From: Pseudomonas neuropathica
GTDB taxonomy: Bacteria > Pseudomonadota > Gammaproteobacteria > Pseudomonadales > Pseudomonadaceae
Reading direction: 5' to 3'
Length of the DNA: 64,000 nucleotides
NCBI RefSeq assembly: GCF_015461835.1
Contig: NZ_JACOPX010000017.1
Coordinates: 102,032 to 166,031, forward strand
Part shown: in pieces, positions 50,075-58,610 of the stretch
Position numbering within the stretch: position 1 is the stretch's first letter
How the letters are laid out: every line of letters starts with the position of its first letter
Made by a program: the position numbers and the translations under genes
The notes under the pieces: model-generated
Told to the model about the DNA's origin: nothing
What the model saw: only the letters and a program-made list of their open reading frames with translations
The model's database searches: none

Positions 50075-50090
50075 AGCGGATTCTAACGGC

Positions 50091-51533
50091 TCAGCGATTC
50101 ATCGGCGCAACAAACCTGCTCTTCGCCACGCTGTAAACCTCAGGCTCATCGCTGTCGGCAATCTTGAAACTCAAGGTCTGCGAACTGCTGGCCGGGCGTT
50201 CCGTGGTCATCGCCACCGACACCGGCACGTCGACAATTTCCCCCGGCGCCAGGCTCAGTTCAGTCTTGCCCTGCAACTGGAAGCCGTCGCCATCCACCAG
50301 ACTCAGGTTGTAGTCCTGGCGCTGCTGGGTCTTGTTGATGACTTTGAGGGTGTAGATGTTTTCAATCTGGCCCTGACCATTCTCGCGGAACAACCCGCGA
50401 TCCTTGGTCACGTCCAGCGAGACCATCGGCCGCTCGATCAACGCCAATGCCAATGCGCCGATCATCGCCACCAGCACCACGGTGTAACCGATCAGGCGCG
50501 GGCGCAGCAGGTGGGTCTTGCCACCCTGCAGTTCGCGCTCGGAACTGTAGCGGATCAAGCCGCGCGGGTAGTTCATCTTGTCCATGATCGAGTCACAGGC
50601 GTCGATGCAGGCGGCGCAGCCGATGCACTCCATCTGCAAGCCGTCGCGGATGTCGATGCCGGTCGGACAAACCTGCACGCATAACTGGCAGTCGATGCAA
50701 TCACCCAGGCCAGCCTCGAGCGGTTTCACGTCGCGTTTGCGCGGGCCACGGTTTTCGCCACGGGCCACGTCGTAGGAAATCGCCAGGGTGTCCTTGTCGA
50801 ACATCACGCTCTGGAACCGCGCATACGGGCACATGTGCATGCACACCGCCTCACGCAGCCAACCGGCGTTGATGTAGGTGGCGGCGGTGAAAAACAGCAC
50901 CCAGAACAGACTGACGCCGCCAATTTGCAGGGTCAGCAGTTCTTCAGCCAGTGGCCGGATCGGCGTGAAGTAACCGACGAAGGTCAGGCCGGTCAACACG
51001 CTGATCGCCAGCCACAGGGTGTGCTTGGCCGCGCGTCGCGCCAGTTTGTTCAGGCTCCACGGCGCGGCTTGCAGTTTGATGCGTTGGTTGCGTTCGCCTT
51101 CGGTGATCTTCTCGCACCACATGAAGATCCACGTCCACGAACTTTGCGGGCAGGTGTAACCGCACCAGACCCGACCGGCAAACACGGTGATGGCGAACAG
51201 ACCGAACGCAGCGATGATCAGCAGCGCCGACAGCAGGATGAAGTCCTGCGGCCAAAACGTCGCGCCAAAGATGTGGAATTTACTTTCGGACAGATCCCAG
51301 AGCACCGCCTGACGTCCGCCCCAGTTCAGCCACACGGTGCCGAAAAACAGCACGAACAGAAATCCCGCGCCGCTCATGCGCAAGGTGCGGAACAGGCCGG
51401 TGAAGCTGCGGGTGTGGATCTGGTTGTCGCTGGACTTGGCCGTCGCCTTCATTGGGCGTGCGGGCACCTTCTTTATATGAGGAGCAATAGTCGGGGATGC
51501 TTCTACGGTTCGGACGGGGATTTGTTCGCTCAT
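50091..51533 (-). CDS. CcoG/FixG/RdxA-type polyferredoxin, PA4131-like
   Basis: 480 residues from ATG 51533; the frame is open to 51557 but the upper start lacks a ribosome-binding site. There are about five membrane segments with 'WCGYTCPQSSW' and 'CMHMCPYARFQ' around them, and two 4Fe-4S ferredoxin motifs, 'CIDCQLCVQVCPTG' and 'CIGCAACIDACDS'. The C-terminal part is an Ig-like periplasmic domain. CcoG-family proteins deliver electrons or copper(I)-reducing power for cbb3 oxidase assembly. P. aeruginosa PA4131 is of this kind and is clustered with ccoN4; here the gene is about 39 kb from ccoN4. Confidence 0.87.
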   Translation of the reverse strand: MSEQIPVRTVEASPTIAPHIKKVPARPMKATAKSSDNQIHTRSFTGLFRTLRMSGAGFLFVLFFGTVWLNWGGRQAVLWDLSESKFHIFGATFWPQDFILLSALLIIAAFGLFAITVFAGRVWCGYTCPQSSWTWIFMWCEKITEGERNQRIKLQAAPWSLNKLARRAAKHTLWLAISVLTGLTFVGYFTPIRPLAEELLTLQIGGVSLFWVLFFTAATYINAGWLREAVCMHMCPYARFQSVMFDKDTLAISYDVARGENRGPRKRDVKPLEAGLGDCIDCQLCVQVCPTGIDIRDGLQMECIGCAACIDACDSIMDKMNYPRGLIRYSSERELQGGKTHLLRPRLIGYTVVLVAMIGALALALIERPMVSLDVTKDRGLFRENGQGQIENIYTLKVINKTQQRQDYNLSLVDGDGFQLQGKTELSLAPGEIVDVPVSVAMTTERPASSSQTLSFKIADSDEPEVYSVAKSRFVAPMNR

Positions 51534-51679
51534 GGTTATTCGCTCATCAGCCTCCATCAGGCCAGAGCACTATGAGCGTCGATCTGTTTGCATAACAGAC
51601 TCAGTTATTTCAATAAAAAGCGGATCAGATGAGATTTTGCGCAACGCCTGCGACAACTTGAAGCAGCCCGCAGGCAAAG

Positions 51680-51708
51680 GCGCAAACGCCTATATCAGGC
51701 GTTTGCGC
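51680..51708. terminator. Stem-loop between the CcoG-type and DUF3203 genes
   Basis: GCGCAAACGCCT (51680-51691) pairs perfectly with AGGCGTTTGCGC (51697-51708) around ATATC. It lies 20 bases beyond the stop of the DUF3203 gene on the minus strand and is followed by CTTTGCC there, so it probably ends that transcript. There is no long T-run. Confidence 0.6.
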
Positions 51709-51728
51709 GGGGTGTTGATCAAGGTCAG

Positions 51729-51977
51729 TCAAATCACCGAACCACTCTCGTCAGCCTTCAAGTGCTTGCGACCATCCTTGGCGCCTGCAACGGTCAATTC
51801 GTCGGCTTCTGCCTCGGTGATGTACACGCGCCGGCCTTCTATTTCCACGAACGACATGGATTTTTCGCTATCCGTCATGACTTCCAGGGTGTCGCAAATG
51901 CGAATTTCCTCGCCATGTTCAACGGTGAAAAAACACACTTTCTGTTCGGGGTTGGATTCATCGACTCGAACGGGCAT
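51729..51977 (-). CDS. DUF3203-family small protein
   Basis: 82 residues. It starts 'MPVRVDESNPEQKVCFFTVEHGEE' and contains 'SMSFVEIEGRRVYITEAEADELTVAGA', the pattern of the DUF3203 family that appears almost only in Pseudomonas. It is acidic and soluble, and the function is unknown. AAGGACTGCCCTC precedes the start. A perfect 12-bp stem-loop follows its stop. Confidence 0.82.
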   Translation of the reverse strand: MPVRVDESNPEQKVCFFTVEHGEEIRICDTLEVMTDSEKSMSFVEIEGRRVYITEAEADELTVAGAKDGRKHLKADESGSVI

Positions 51978-52100
51978 GAGGGCAGTCCTTTTTCTGGGGT
52001 GTCTGAAAGGTTAGGGCGCGCGCTTCGCCGATGGTTCTGCGCAACTGATTAATGGTCGCCGCTGTCCATCGTCTATCCAGCCAATAACAAGGACTGCACG

Positions 52101-52613
52101 ATGGACGCGTGGTGGCACGAAGTGTGGCAAACCCTGCAAGCGGAATTCGCCGACGTCGGCGATGCTTCGCAATTGACGCGCATCACCGTGCGCCTGCTGA
52201 TGGCCGCCATTCTGGGCGGCATTCTCGGATTCGAGCGCGAACACAAGGGCAAGGCTGCCGGGGTGCGCACGCATATGTTGGTGGCGCTGGGGGCTGCGCT
52301 GTTTGTACTGGTGCCGCAGACATCGGGGGCGGAATCCGATGCGATGAGCCGCGTAGTGCAAGGGGTGATTGCCGGGATCGGCTTTCTCGGTGCCGGGACT
52401 ATCCTGAAAAACAAGGAAGGAGATGAGGGCCATGTCAAAGGCCTGACCACGGCTGCCGGGCTGTGGATGACGGCAGCCATTGGTGTCGCGGCGGGATTGG
52501 GCAGGGAAGCAACGGCGCTGCTCAGTACTTTTCTGGCGCTGGGGATTTTCAGCGTGATGCCACGGATCGTTAAGCTTTTCGAAAAAGAAGAGCAGAAGAC
52601 TGATGATCACTGA
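52101..52613 (+). CDS. MgtC/SapB-family membrane protein
   Basis: 170 residues. There are four or five membrane segments, with the MgtC/SapB signatures 'TVRLLMAAILGGILGFEREHKGKAAGVRTHMLVALGAA' (in part) and 'GVIAGIGFLGAGTILK', followed by 'VKGLTTAAGLWMTAAIGVAAG'. MgtC-like proteins support growth at low Mg2+ and modulate the membrane ATP synthase in some bacteria; many relatives have no known role. The length fits the short SapB-type form, which lacks the C-terminal ACT-like domain of MgtC. Confidence 0.88.
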   Translation: MDAWWHEVWQTLQAEFADVGDASQLTRITVRLLMAAILGGILGFEREHKGKAAGVRTHMLVALGAALFVLVPQTSGAESDAMSRVVQGVIAGIGFLGAGTILKNKEGDEGHVKGLTTAAGLWMTAAIGVAAGLGREATALLSTFLALGIFSVMPRIVKLFEKEEQKTDDH

Positions 52614-52630
52614 CTGATCGTTGCCACGTT

Positions 52631-52736
52631 GATCGTTCCCACGCTCTGCGTGGGAATGCCTCAATGGACGCTCCGCGTCCGCTTTGGGACGCGGAGCGTC
52701 CCGGGCTGCATTCCCACGCGGAGCGTGGGAACGATC
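52631..52736. repeat. Nested inverted repeat of the GATCGTTCCCACGC type
   Basis: Outer arms GATCGTTCCCACGCTCTGCG (52631) and CGCGGAGCGTGGGAACGATC (ending 52736) enclose an inner stem GGACGCTCCGCGTCC / GGGACGCGGAGCGTCCC. It is related to 34095-34207. It separates the MgtC-type gene from the small Pro-rich gene. Confidence 0.88.
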
Positions 52737-52738
52737 AG

Positions 52739-52897
52739 TTAGACAATGACTGGTGGCATCGTCGTTGGTGGTTCTTCTTTGGGCGGTGGCGTGGTGCCAG
52801 GTGGCTCCTGCTCGGGAACCGGTTGCGGCTCGGTCTCGGGCAGCGTGGGTTTGTCGATGTTCGGATCAGGCGTTTCGGCCGGGATCGGGATATTCAT
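52739..52897 (-). CDS. Small proline-rich protein
   Basis: 52 residues from ATG 52897, with GGAGGTCATCAG upstream, which is a strong ribosome-binding site. About one third of the residues are proline, with runs such as 'EQEPPGTTPPPKEEPP' and a Pro/Val/Ile end (M-P-P-V-I-V). No signal peptide or membrane segment was found. Small proteins of this composition occur in several pseudomonads without a known function. It reads away from glgE and could share that intergenic control region. Confidence 0.6.
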   Translation of the reverse strand: MNIPIPAETPDPNIDKPTLPETEPQPVPEQEPPGTTPPPKEEPPTTMPPVIV

Positions 52898-52996
52898 CTG
52901 ATGACCTCCGTGTGGCACATGGCGTGAGAAGTGCTTAAGTGGATTGACCACCCTGCACGCAATTCGATCCGCTTTTCTGACACGCCAATTTCATCT

Positions 52997-53024
52997 GAAC
53001 TTTTCCCGGCGCCGGTCGCTCGGA
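52997..53024 (+). promoter_or_regulatory. AlgU (sigma-22)-like promoter upstream of glgE
   Basis: GAACTT at 52997-53002, 17 bases, then TCGGA at 53020-53024, about 90 bases before the glgE start. This matches the AlgU/RpoE-type consensus GAACTT-N16/17-TCTGA in all but the TG-to-GG position. The trehalose/glucan genes are known to respond to osmotic stress in pseudomonads. No start site was determined. Confidence 0.5.
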
Positions 53025-53114
53025 ACCTAAGTGAGTTCATTTCGGGGCAGGTGCTTCGTTGTGAACACTGATCCGGCACAAGAGCGTCCTTGGGGCGTTA
53101 AGGAGAGATGCTCA

Positions 53115-55112
53115 ATGACTGCTGAAAGACCTTCTGAACTGAGCTACAACCCGCACATGCCGCTGTCGCAGGCGTTGCTGCTGCCGCGCATTGCCATCGA
53201 AAACACCATGCCGACCCTCGAGGGCGGGCAGTTCGCCGTGAAGTCGATTGCCGGCCGTGAGGTGGTGGTCACCAGCAAGGTATTTGCCGACGGTCACGAC
53301 AAACTCGCGGTGCGCATCCGCTGGCGCGAGGAAGGCGAGGAGACCTGGCAAAGCGAGGTCATGGCCGATCAGGGCAACAATGGCTGGCAAGGCTTGTTCC
53401 GCCCTGAGCATCAAGGGCGCTTCCTCTATTGCATCGAGGCGTGGATCGATCACTTCGCCAGTTTCCAGTATGAACTGGAGAAAAAACACAGCGCCGCCGT
53501 ACCGGTTTCGCTGGAGTTACAGGAAGGCCGGAGCATGGTGCAACAGGCCGCCGAGCGCAGCGAAGGTCAGCTCAGCGAGCAGCTCGCCGCGTTGCACCAC
53601 GAATTGTCCGGGCTGCTCGAAACCGAGCAGGTCGCGCTGTTCCTGCACTCGCGCAGTGCGCAGTTGATGGCTGAGGCCGATCACCGCGCCTACCTGAGCG
53701 TCAGTCCGGAATATTCGGTAGACGTCGAACGCGAACTGGCCGAATTTGCCAGTTGGTACGAACTGTTTCCGCGCTCGATCACCGACGATCCCCACCGCCA
53801 CGGTACCTTTAACGACGTGCACTCGCGCCTGCCGATGATTCAGGACATGGGTTTCGACGTGCTGTATTTCACGCCGATCCACCCGATCGGCCGCGCCCAC
53901 CGCAAGGGCCGCAACAATTCCCTGACCGCCGGGCCCGATGATCCGGGCAGCCCTTATGCCATCGGCAGTGAGGAGGGCGGTCACGAGGCGATTCACTCGC
54001 AACTCGGCACCCGCGACGACTTCCGCCGACTGGTGGCCGCTGCTGCCGATCACGGTCTGGAAATCGCCCTCGATTTTGCCATTCAGTGTTCTCAGGATCA
54101 CCCGTGGCTCAAACAGCATCCGGGCTGGTTCAACTGGCGGCCCGACGGCACGATCAAATACGCGGAGAATCCGCCGAAGAAATATCAGGACATCGTCAAC
54201 GTCGACTTCTATGCGCCCGACGCGATTCCGAGCCTGTGGGTCGAGTTGCGCGACATCGTTATTGGCTGGGTCGAAGAGGGCGTGAAGATCTTTCGCGTCG
54301 ACAATCCGCACACCAAACCACTGCCGTTCTGGCAATGGCTGATCGCCGATGTTCGGGCGCTATACCCGGAAGTGATCTTCCTCGCCGAAGCCTTCACCAC
54401 GCCGGCAATGATGGCGCGGCTGGGCAAGGTCGGTTACACGCAGAGCTACACCTATTTCACCTGGCGCAACAGCAAGGCTGAGCTGGCGACGTATTTCACT
54501 GAGCTGAATGAATCGCCGTGGCGCGAATGCTACCGGCCGAATTTCTTCGTTAACACGCCGGACATCAACCCTGCATTCCTGCACGAATCCGGGCGTCCGG
54601 GCTTTCTGATTCGTGCGGCGCTGGCGACCATGGGTTCCGGCTTGTGGGGCATGTATTCGGGGTTCGAGCTGTGCGAGTCGGCGCCGGTGCCGGGCAAAGA
54701 GGAATACCTCGACTCGGAGAAGTACGAGATCCGCGTCCGCGACTTCACCGCGCCGGGCAACATCATTGCCGAAATCGCCCAGCTCAACCGCATCCGCCGG
54801 CAGAACCCGGCGCTGCACACGCATCTTGGCCTGAAGGTCTACAACGCCTGGAACGACAACATTCTGTATTTCGGCAAGCGCAGTGTCGACGGCAGCAACT
54901 TCATTCTGGTCGCGGTCAGTCTTGATCCGCACAACGTGCAGGAAGCGAATTTCGAATTGCCGCTGTGGGAATTGGGCCTGCCCGATGATGCGACGACCCA
55001 TGGCGAAGACTTGATGAACGGGCATCGCTGGGACTGGCACGGCAAGTATCAGTTCATGCGCATCGACCCGGCGTATCAGCCGTTCGGCATTTGGCGGATT
55101 ACCACCGCCTAA
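53115..55112 (+). CDS. glgE: Alpha-1,4-glucan:maltose-1-phosphate maltosyltransferase
   Basis: 665 residues from ATG 53115 (AAGGAGAG upstream). An N-terminal domain N/S (about 40-200) is followed by a GH13_3 catalytic barrel with 'DVLYFTPIHPIGRAHRKGRNN', the nucleophile D396 in 'IFRVDNPHTKPLPFW' and the acid E425 in 'IFLAEAFTTPAMM'. GlgE adds maltosyl units from maltose-1-phosphate to alpha-glucan chains in the cytoplasm. It is the first gene of a three-gene set with treS-mak and glgB; a REP doublet lies between it and treS. It is probably induced by osmotic or desiccation stress (see the promoter candidate). Confidence 0.95.
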   Translation: MTAERPSELSYNPHMPLSQALLLPRIAIENTMPTLEGGQFAVKSIAGREVVVTSKVFADGHDKLAVRIRWREEGEETWQSEVMADQGNNGWQGLFRPEHQGRFLYCIEAWIDHFASFQYELEKKHSAAVPVSLELQEGRSMVQQAAERSEGQLSEQLAALHHELSGLLETEQVALFLHSRSAQLMAEADHRAYLSVSPEYSVDVERELAEFASWYELFPRSITDDPHRHGTFNDVHSRLPMIQDMGFDVLYFTPIHPIGRAHRKGRNNSLTAGPDDPGSPYAIGSEEGGHEAIHSQLGTRDDFRRLVAAAADHGLEIALDFAIQCSQDHPWLKQHPGWFNWRPDGTIKYAENPPKKYQDIVNVDFYAPDAIPSLWVELRDIVIGWVEEGVKIFRVDNPHTKPLPFWQWLIADVRALYPEVIFLAEAFTTPAMMARLGKVGYTQSYTYFTWRNSKAELATYFTELNESPWRECYRPNFFVNTPDINPAFLHESGRPGFLIRAALATMGSGLWGMYSGFELCESAPVPGKEEYLDSEKYEIRVRDFTAPGNIIAEIAQLNRIRRQNPALHTHLGLKVYNAWNDNILYFGKRSVDGSNFILVAVSLDPHNVQEANFELPLWELGLPDDATTHGEDLMNGHRWDWHGKYQFMRIDPAYQPFGIWRITTA

Positions 55113-55128
55113 GGCATTGCACAACTCC

Positions 55129-55214
55129 CTGTAGGAGCTGCCGAAGGCTGCGATCTTTTGCCTTTGATGTTTAAAAGCAAGATCAAAGATCGCAGCCTTC
55201 GGCAGCTCCTACAG
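55129..55214. repeat. REP doublet between glgE and treS-mak
   Basis: CTGTAGGAGCTGCCGAAGGC at 55129 is mirrored by GCCTTCGGCAGCTCCTACAG ending at 55214, around TTTTGCCTTTGATGTTTAAAAG. Second REP family. It lies 52 bases before the treS-mak start. Confidence 0.92.
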
Positions 55215-55266
55215 AGGAATCAGCACAATCAGATTATGTGCAGAAAGAATTTTTCAGGAGTTTCAC

Positions 55267-58200
55267 ATGGCGAAGAAACCCAAGGCAGCCACCTTTATCA
55301 AAGACCCGCTCTGGTACAAGGATGCGGTGATCTATCAAGTTCACGTCAAATCGTTTTTCGACTCCAACAACGACGGGATCGGTGACTTTCCCGGCCTGAT
55401 CGCCAAACTCGATTACATCGCCGATCTTGGCGTCAACACCATCTGGCTGTTGCCTTTCTATCCCTCGCCACGTCGCGACGATGGCTATGACATTGCCGAA
55501 TACCGTGGCGTGCACAGCGATTACGGGACCATGGCCGACGCCAAGCGCTTTATCGCCGAGGCGCACAAGCGTGGCTTGCGGGTGATCACCGAACTGGTCA
55601 TCAACCACACCTCCGACCAGCACCCGTGGTTTCAGCGTGCGCGCAAGGCCAAGCCCGGCTCGGCGGCGCGGGACTTTTACGTGTGGTCGGATGACGATCA
55701 GAAATACGACGGCACGCGAATCATTTTCCTCGATACGGAAAAATCCAACTGGACCTGGGACCCGGTCGCCGGCCAGTACTTCTGGCACCGTTTCTATTCG
55801 CACCAACCGGATCTGAATTTCGACAATCCGCAAGTGATGAAAGCCGTGCTCTCGGTGATGCGCTACTGGCTGGACATGGGCATCGATGGCCTGCGTCTCG
55901 ACGCGATTCCGTACCTGATCGAGCGTGATGGCACCAATAACGAAAACCTGCCGGAAACCCACGACGTCCTCAAGCAGATCCGCGCCGAGATCGACGCCAA
56001 TTACCCCGATCGCATGCTGCTCGCCGAGGCCAACCAATGGCCCGAAGACACTCAGCTGTACTTCGGTGATACCGATGCGGCAGGCCTTAACGGTGATGAA
56101 TGCCACATGGCGTTCCACTTCCCGCTGATGCCGCGCATGTACATGGCGCTGGCCCAGGAAGATCGCTTCCCGATCACCGACATTCTTCGCCAGACCCCGG
56201 AAATTCCCGCCAACTGCCAATGGGCGATTTTCCTGCGCAACCACGATGAGCTGACGCTGGAGATGGTCACCGACAAAGAACGTGATTATCTATGGAACTA
56301 CTACGCCGCTGACCGTCGCGCGCGGATCAACCTCGGCATCCGCCGTCGTCTGGCGCCGTTGATGGAACGCGATCGCCGCCGCATCGAATTGCTCAACAGC
56401 CTGCTGCTGTCGATGCCGGGCACGCCGACCTTGTATTACGGCGACGAGATCGGCATGGGCGACAACATCTACCTTGGCGACCGCGATGGCGTGCGTACGC
56501 CGATGCAGTGGTCGATTGACCGCAACGGCGGCTTCTCCCGTGCCGATCCGGCCAGCCTGGTGCTGCCGCCGATCATGGACCCGCAATACGGCTATCTGTC
56601 GGTTAACGTCGAAACCCAGTCCGGCGATCCGCATTCGCTGCTCAACTGGACCCGACGCTTGCTCGCTGTGCGCAAACAATCCAAGGCGTTCGGCCGTGGC
56701 ACGTTGAAAATGCTCTCGCCGAACAACCGTCGCGTGTTGGCCTACACGCGCGAATTCACCGATGCCGATGGCAAGCACGAAATCATCCTCTGTGTGGCCA
56801 ACGTTTCGCGCAGTGCGCAAGCGGTGGAGCTGGACCTGTCGGCGTACGTCGGCATGGTGCCGGTGGAGATGCTCGGCGGTAATGCCTTCCCGCCGATTGG
56901 TCAGTTGAGTTTTCTCCTGACCCTTGCGCCGTACGGTTTCTATTGGTTTGCCCTGGCGGCGGAAAACCAGATGCCGAGCTGGCACGTGGAGCCGGCGCAG
57001 AGCCTGCCGGACTTCACCACGCTGGTACTGAAAAAACGCATGGAGGAATTGCTCGAAGCGCCGTCGCGCACATCGCTGGAGCAAAACATTCTGCCGAGCT
57101 GGCTGCAGAATCGCCGCTGGTTCGCCGGCAAGGACGCGGCCATCGACAAGGTGCATCTGGCGTACGGCGTGCGTTTCGGCGATGCGCAGCATCCGGTGCT
57201 GCTCAGCGAAATCGAAGTCACCAGTGGCGGGCAGACCAGTCGTTATCAACTGCCGTTCGGCTTTATTGCCGAAGACCAAGTTGGCCCGGCGCTGCCGCAG
57301 CAATTGGCCTTGTCCCGTGTACGCCGAGTGCGACAGGTCGGCTTGATTACTGACGCGTTCAGCCTTGAAACGTTTATTCGTGCGGTGCTGCAAGGCATGC
57401 AGAACAACACGGTGCTGGAGTCGAGCGACGGTGAAATCCGTTTTGCACCGACGCCGTATCTGGAAACGCTCGGCCTCGGTACCGAGTCGGAAGTGCGTTA
57501 TCTGTCTGCCGAGCAATCGAACAGTTCGGTGGTGATCGGCAATAGCCTGGTGCTTAAGCTGATACGCAAAGTCGCTTCTGGCGTACACCCGGAGCTGGAG
57601 ATGAGCGCTTACCTGACCGAGGCCGGATTTGCCAATATCTCTCCGCTGCTCGGCTCGGTGATTCGCCGCGATGCCAAGGGCGAAGACAATTTGCTGATGA
57701 TCGCCCAAGGCTATCTGAGCAATCAGGGCGACGCCTGGGAATGGACGCAGAACAACCTTGAAAGGGCGCTGCGCGATGAGCTGGCCGATGCCATGTCCGA
57801 ACAGGAACAGCATTACAACGCCCTCGGTGAGCTGAAGGATTTTGCTGGCATGCTCGGTCAGCGTCTGGGCGAGATGCACAAGGTGCTCGCCGCGCCCACC
57901 GACAATGCCGACTTCGCCCCACAGGTGTCGACGGCCAAGGACATGCAGGCCACCGGCAAGGATGTTGTGGCGCAGGTCGAACACGCGCTGAAACTGCTCA
58001 AGCAGCATCAGGGCGAACTCAATGCGGTGGATCAGAAACTGGTCAAACGCCTGATCGACGAGAAGAAAACCATCCTCACGCACGTACAGGATCTGGCAAA
58101 AAAAGCCGTCGGCGGTTTGCGCATTCGCGTCCACGGCGATCTGCATTTGGGTCAGGTGCTGGTGATCAAGGGCGATGCCTACCTGATCGACTTCGAGGGT

Positions 58201-58608
58201 GAACCGGCGCGGCCACTGGGCGAGCGCCGTGGCAAACACAGTCCGTACAAAGATGTCAGCGGCGTGCTGCGCTCGTTCGATTACGCGGCAGCGATGACCA
58301 TCAACGTGCACAACGTTGACCACAGCGCCGAGTCTGAGACGGCGCGGCGTCTGGTTGCCGAGCGCTATCTGCGTGAGGCCCGCGAGGCATTTGTTCAGGC
58401 ATATCGCCGCGCGGCAGCTAGTCTTGATCATGCCTGGCAAGATCCTGAAGGTGCCGACGCCGCGCTGGCGTTGTTCGGCCTGGAGAAGGCGGCCTATGAA
58501 GTGGCCTATGAAGCCGAAAATCGCCCCACGTGGCTGCCCGTGCCGTTGCACGGTTTGTATGGGTTATTGACGGGGCTTAAACCCTTTTCCGATCTTGGTG
58601 GAGAGTAG
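55267..58608 (+). CDS. treS: Trehalose synthase fused to maltokinase
   Basis: 1113 residues, a fusion. Residues about 10-560 are a GH13 trehalose synthase (maltose glucosylmutase) with 'GLRLDAIPYLIERDG' (nucleophile D212), 'RDGVRTPMQWS' and 'NHDELTLEMV'. Residues about 590-1110 are a maltokinase (Pep2/Mak) with 'LPSWLQNRRWFAGKD', the kinase-fold loop 'VHGDLHLGQVLV' (about 953-964) and 'IDFEGEPARPLGERR'. It would turn trehalose into maltose and then into maltose-1-phosphate for GlgE. The fusion is common in pseudomonads. The start follows CAGGAGTTTCAC. Confidence 0.95.
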   Translation: MAKKPKAATFIKDPLWYKDAVIYQVHVKSFFDSNNDGIGDFPGLIAKLDYIADLGVNTIWLLPFYPSPRRDDGYDIAEYRGVHSDYGTMADAKRFIAEAHKRGLRVITELVINHTSDQHPWFQRARKAKPGSAARDFYVWSDDDQKYDGTRIIFLDTEKSNWTWDPVAGQYFWHRFYSHQPDLNFDNPQVMKAVLSVMRYWLDMGIDGLRLDAIPYLIERDGTNNENLPETHDVLKQIRAEIDANYPDRMLLAEANQWPEDTQLYFGDTDAAGLNGDECHMAFHFPLMPRMYMALAQEDRFPITDILRQTPEIPANCQWAIFLRNHDELTLEMVTDKERDYLWNYYAADRRARINLGIRRRLAPLMERDRRRIELLNSLLLSMPGTPTLYYGDEIGMGDNIYLGDRDGVRTPMQWSIDRNGGFSRADPASLVLPPIMDPQYGYLSVNVETQSGDPHSLLNWTRRLLAVRKQSKAFGRGTLKMLSPNNRRVLAYTREFTDADGKHEIILCVANVSRSAQAVELDLSAYVGMVPVEMLGGNAFPPIGQLSFLLTLAPYGFYWFALAAENQMPSWHVEPAQSLPDFTTLVLKKRMEELLEAPSRTSLEQNILPSWLQNRRWFAGKDAAIDKVHLAYGVRFGDAQHPVLLSEIEVTSGGQTSRYQLPFGFIAEDQVGPALPQQLALSRVRRVRQVGLITDAFSLETFIRAVLQGMQNNTVLESSDGEIRFAPTPYLETLGLGTESEVRYLSAEQSNSSVVIGNSLVLKLIRKVASGVHPELEMSAYLTEAGFANISPLLGSVIRRDAKGEDNLLMIAQGYLSNQGDAWEWTQNNLERALRDELADAMSEQEQHYNALGELKDFAGMLGQRLGEMHKVLAAPTDNADFAPQVSTAKDMQATGKDVVAQVEHALKLLKQHQGELNAVDQKLVKRLIDEKKTILTHVQDLAKKAVGGLRIRVHGDLHLGQVLVIKGDAYLIDFEGEPARPLGERRGKHSPYKDVSGVLRSFDYAAAMTINVHNVDHSAESETARRLVAERYLREAREAFVQAYRRAAASLDHAWQDPEGADAALALFGLEKAAYEVAYEAENRPTWLPVPLHGLYGLLTGLKPFSDLGGE

Positions 58609-58610
58609 TC

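Noticed and set aside
56290..58551. Long minus-strand open frame opposite treS-mak
   Set aside because: Antisense shadow of the fusion gene; no signature sequence.
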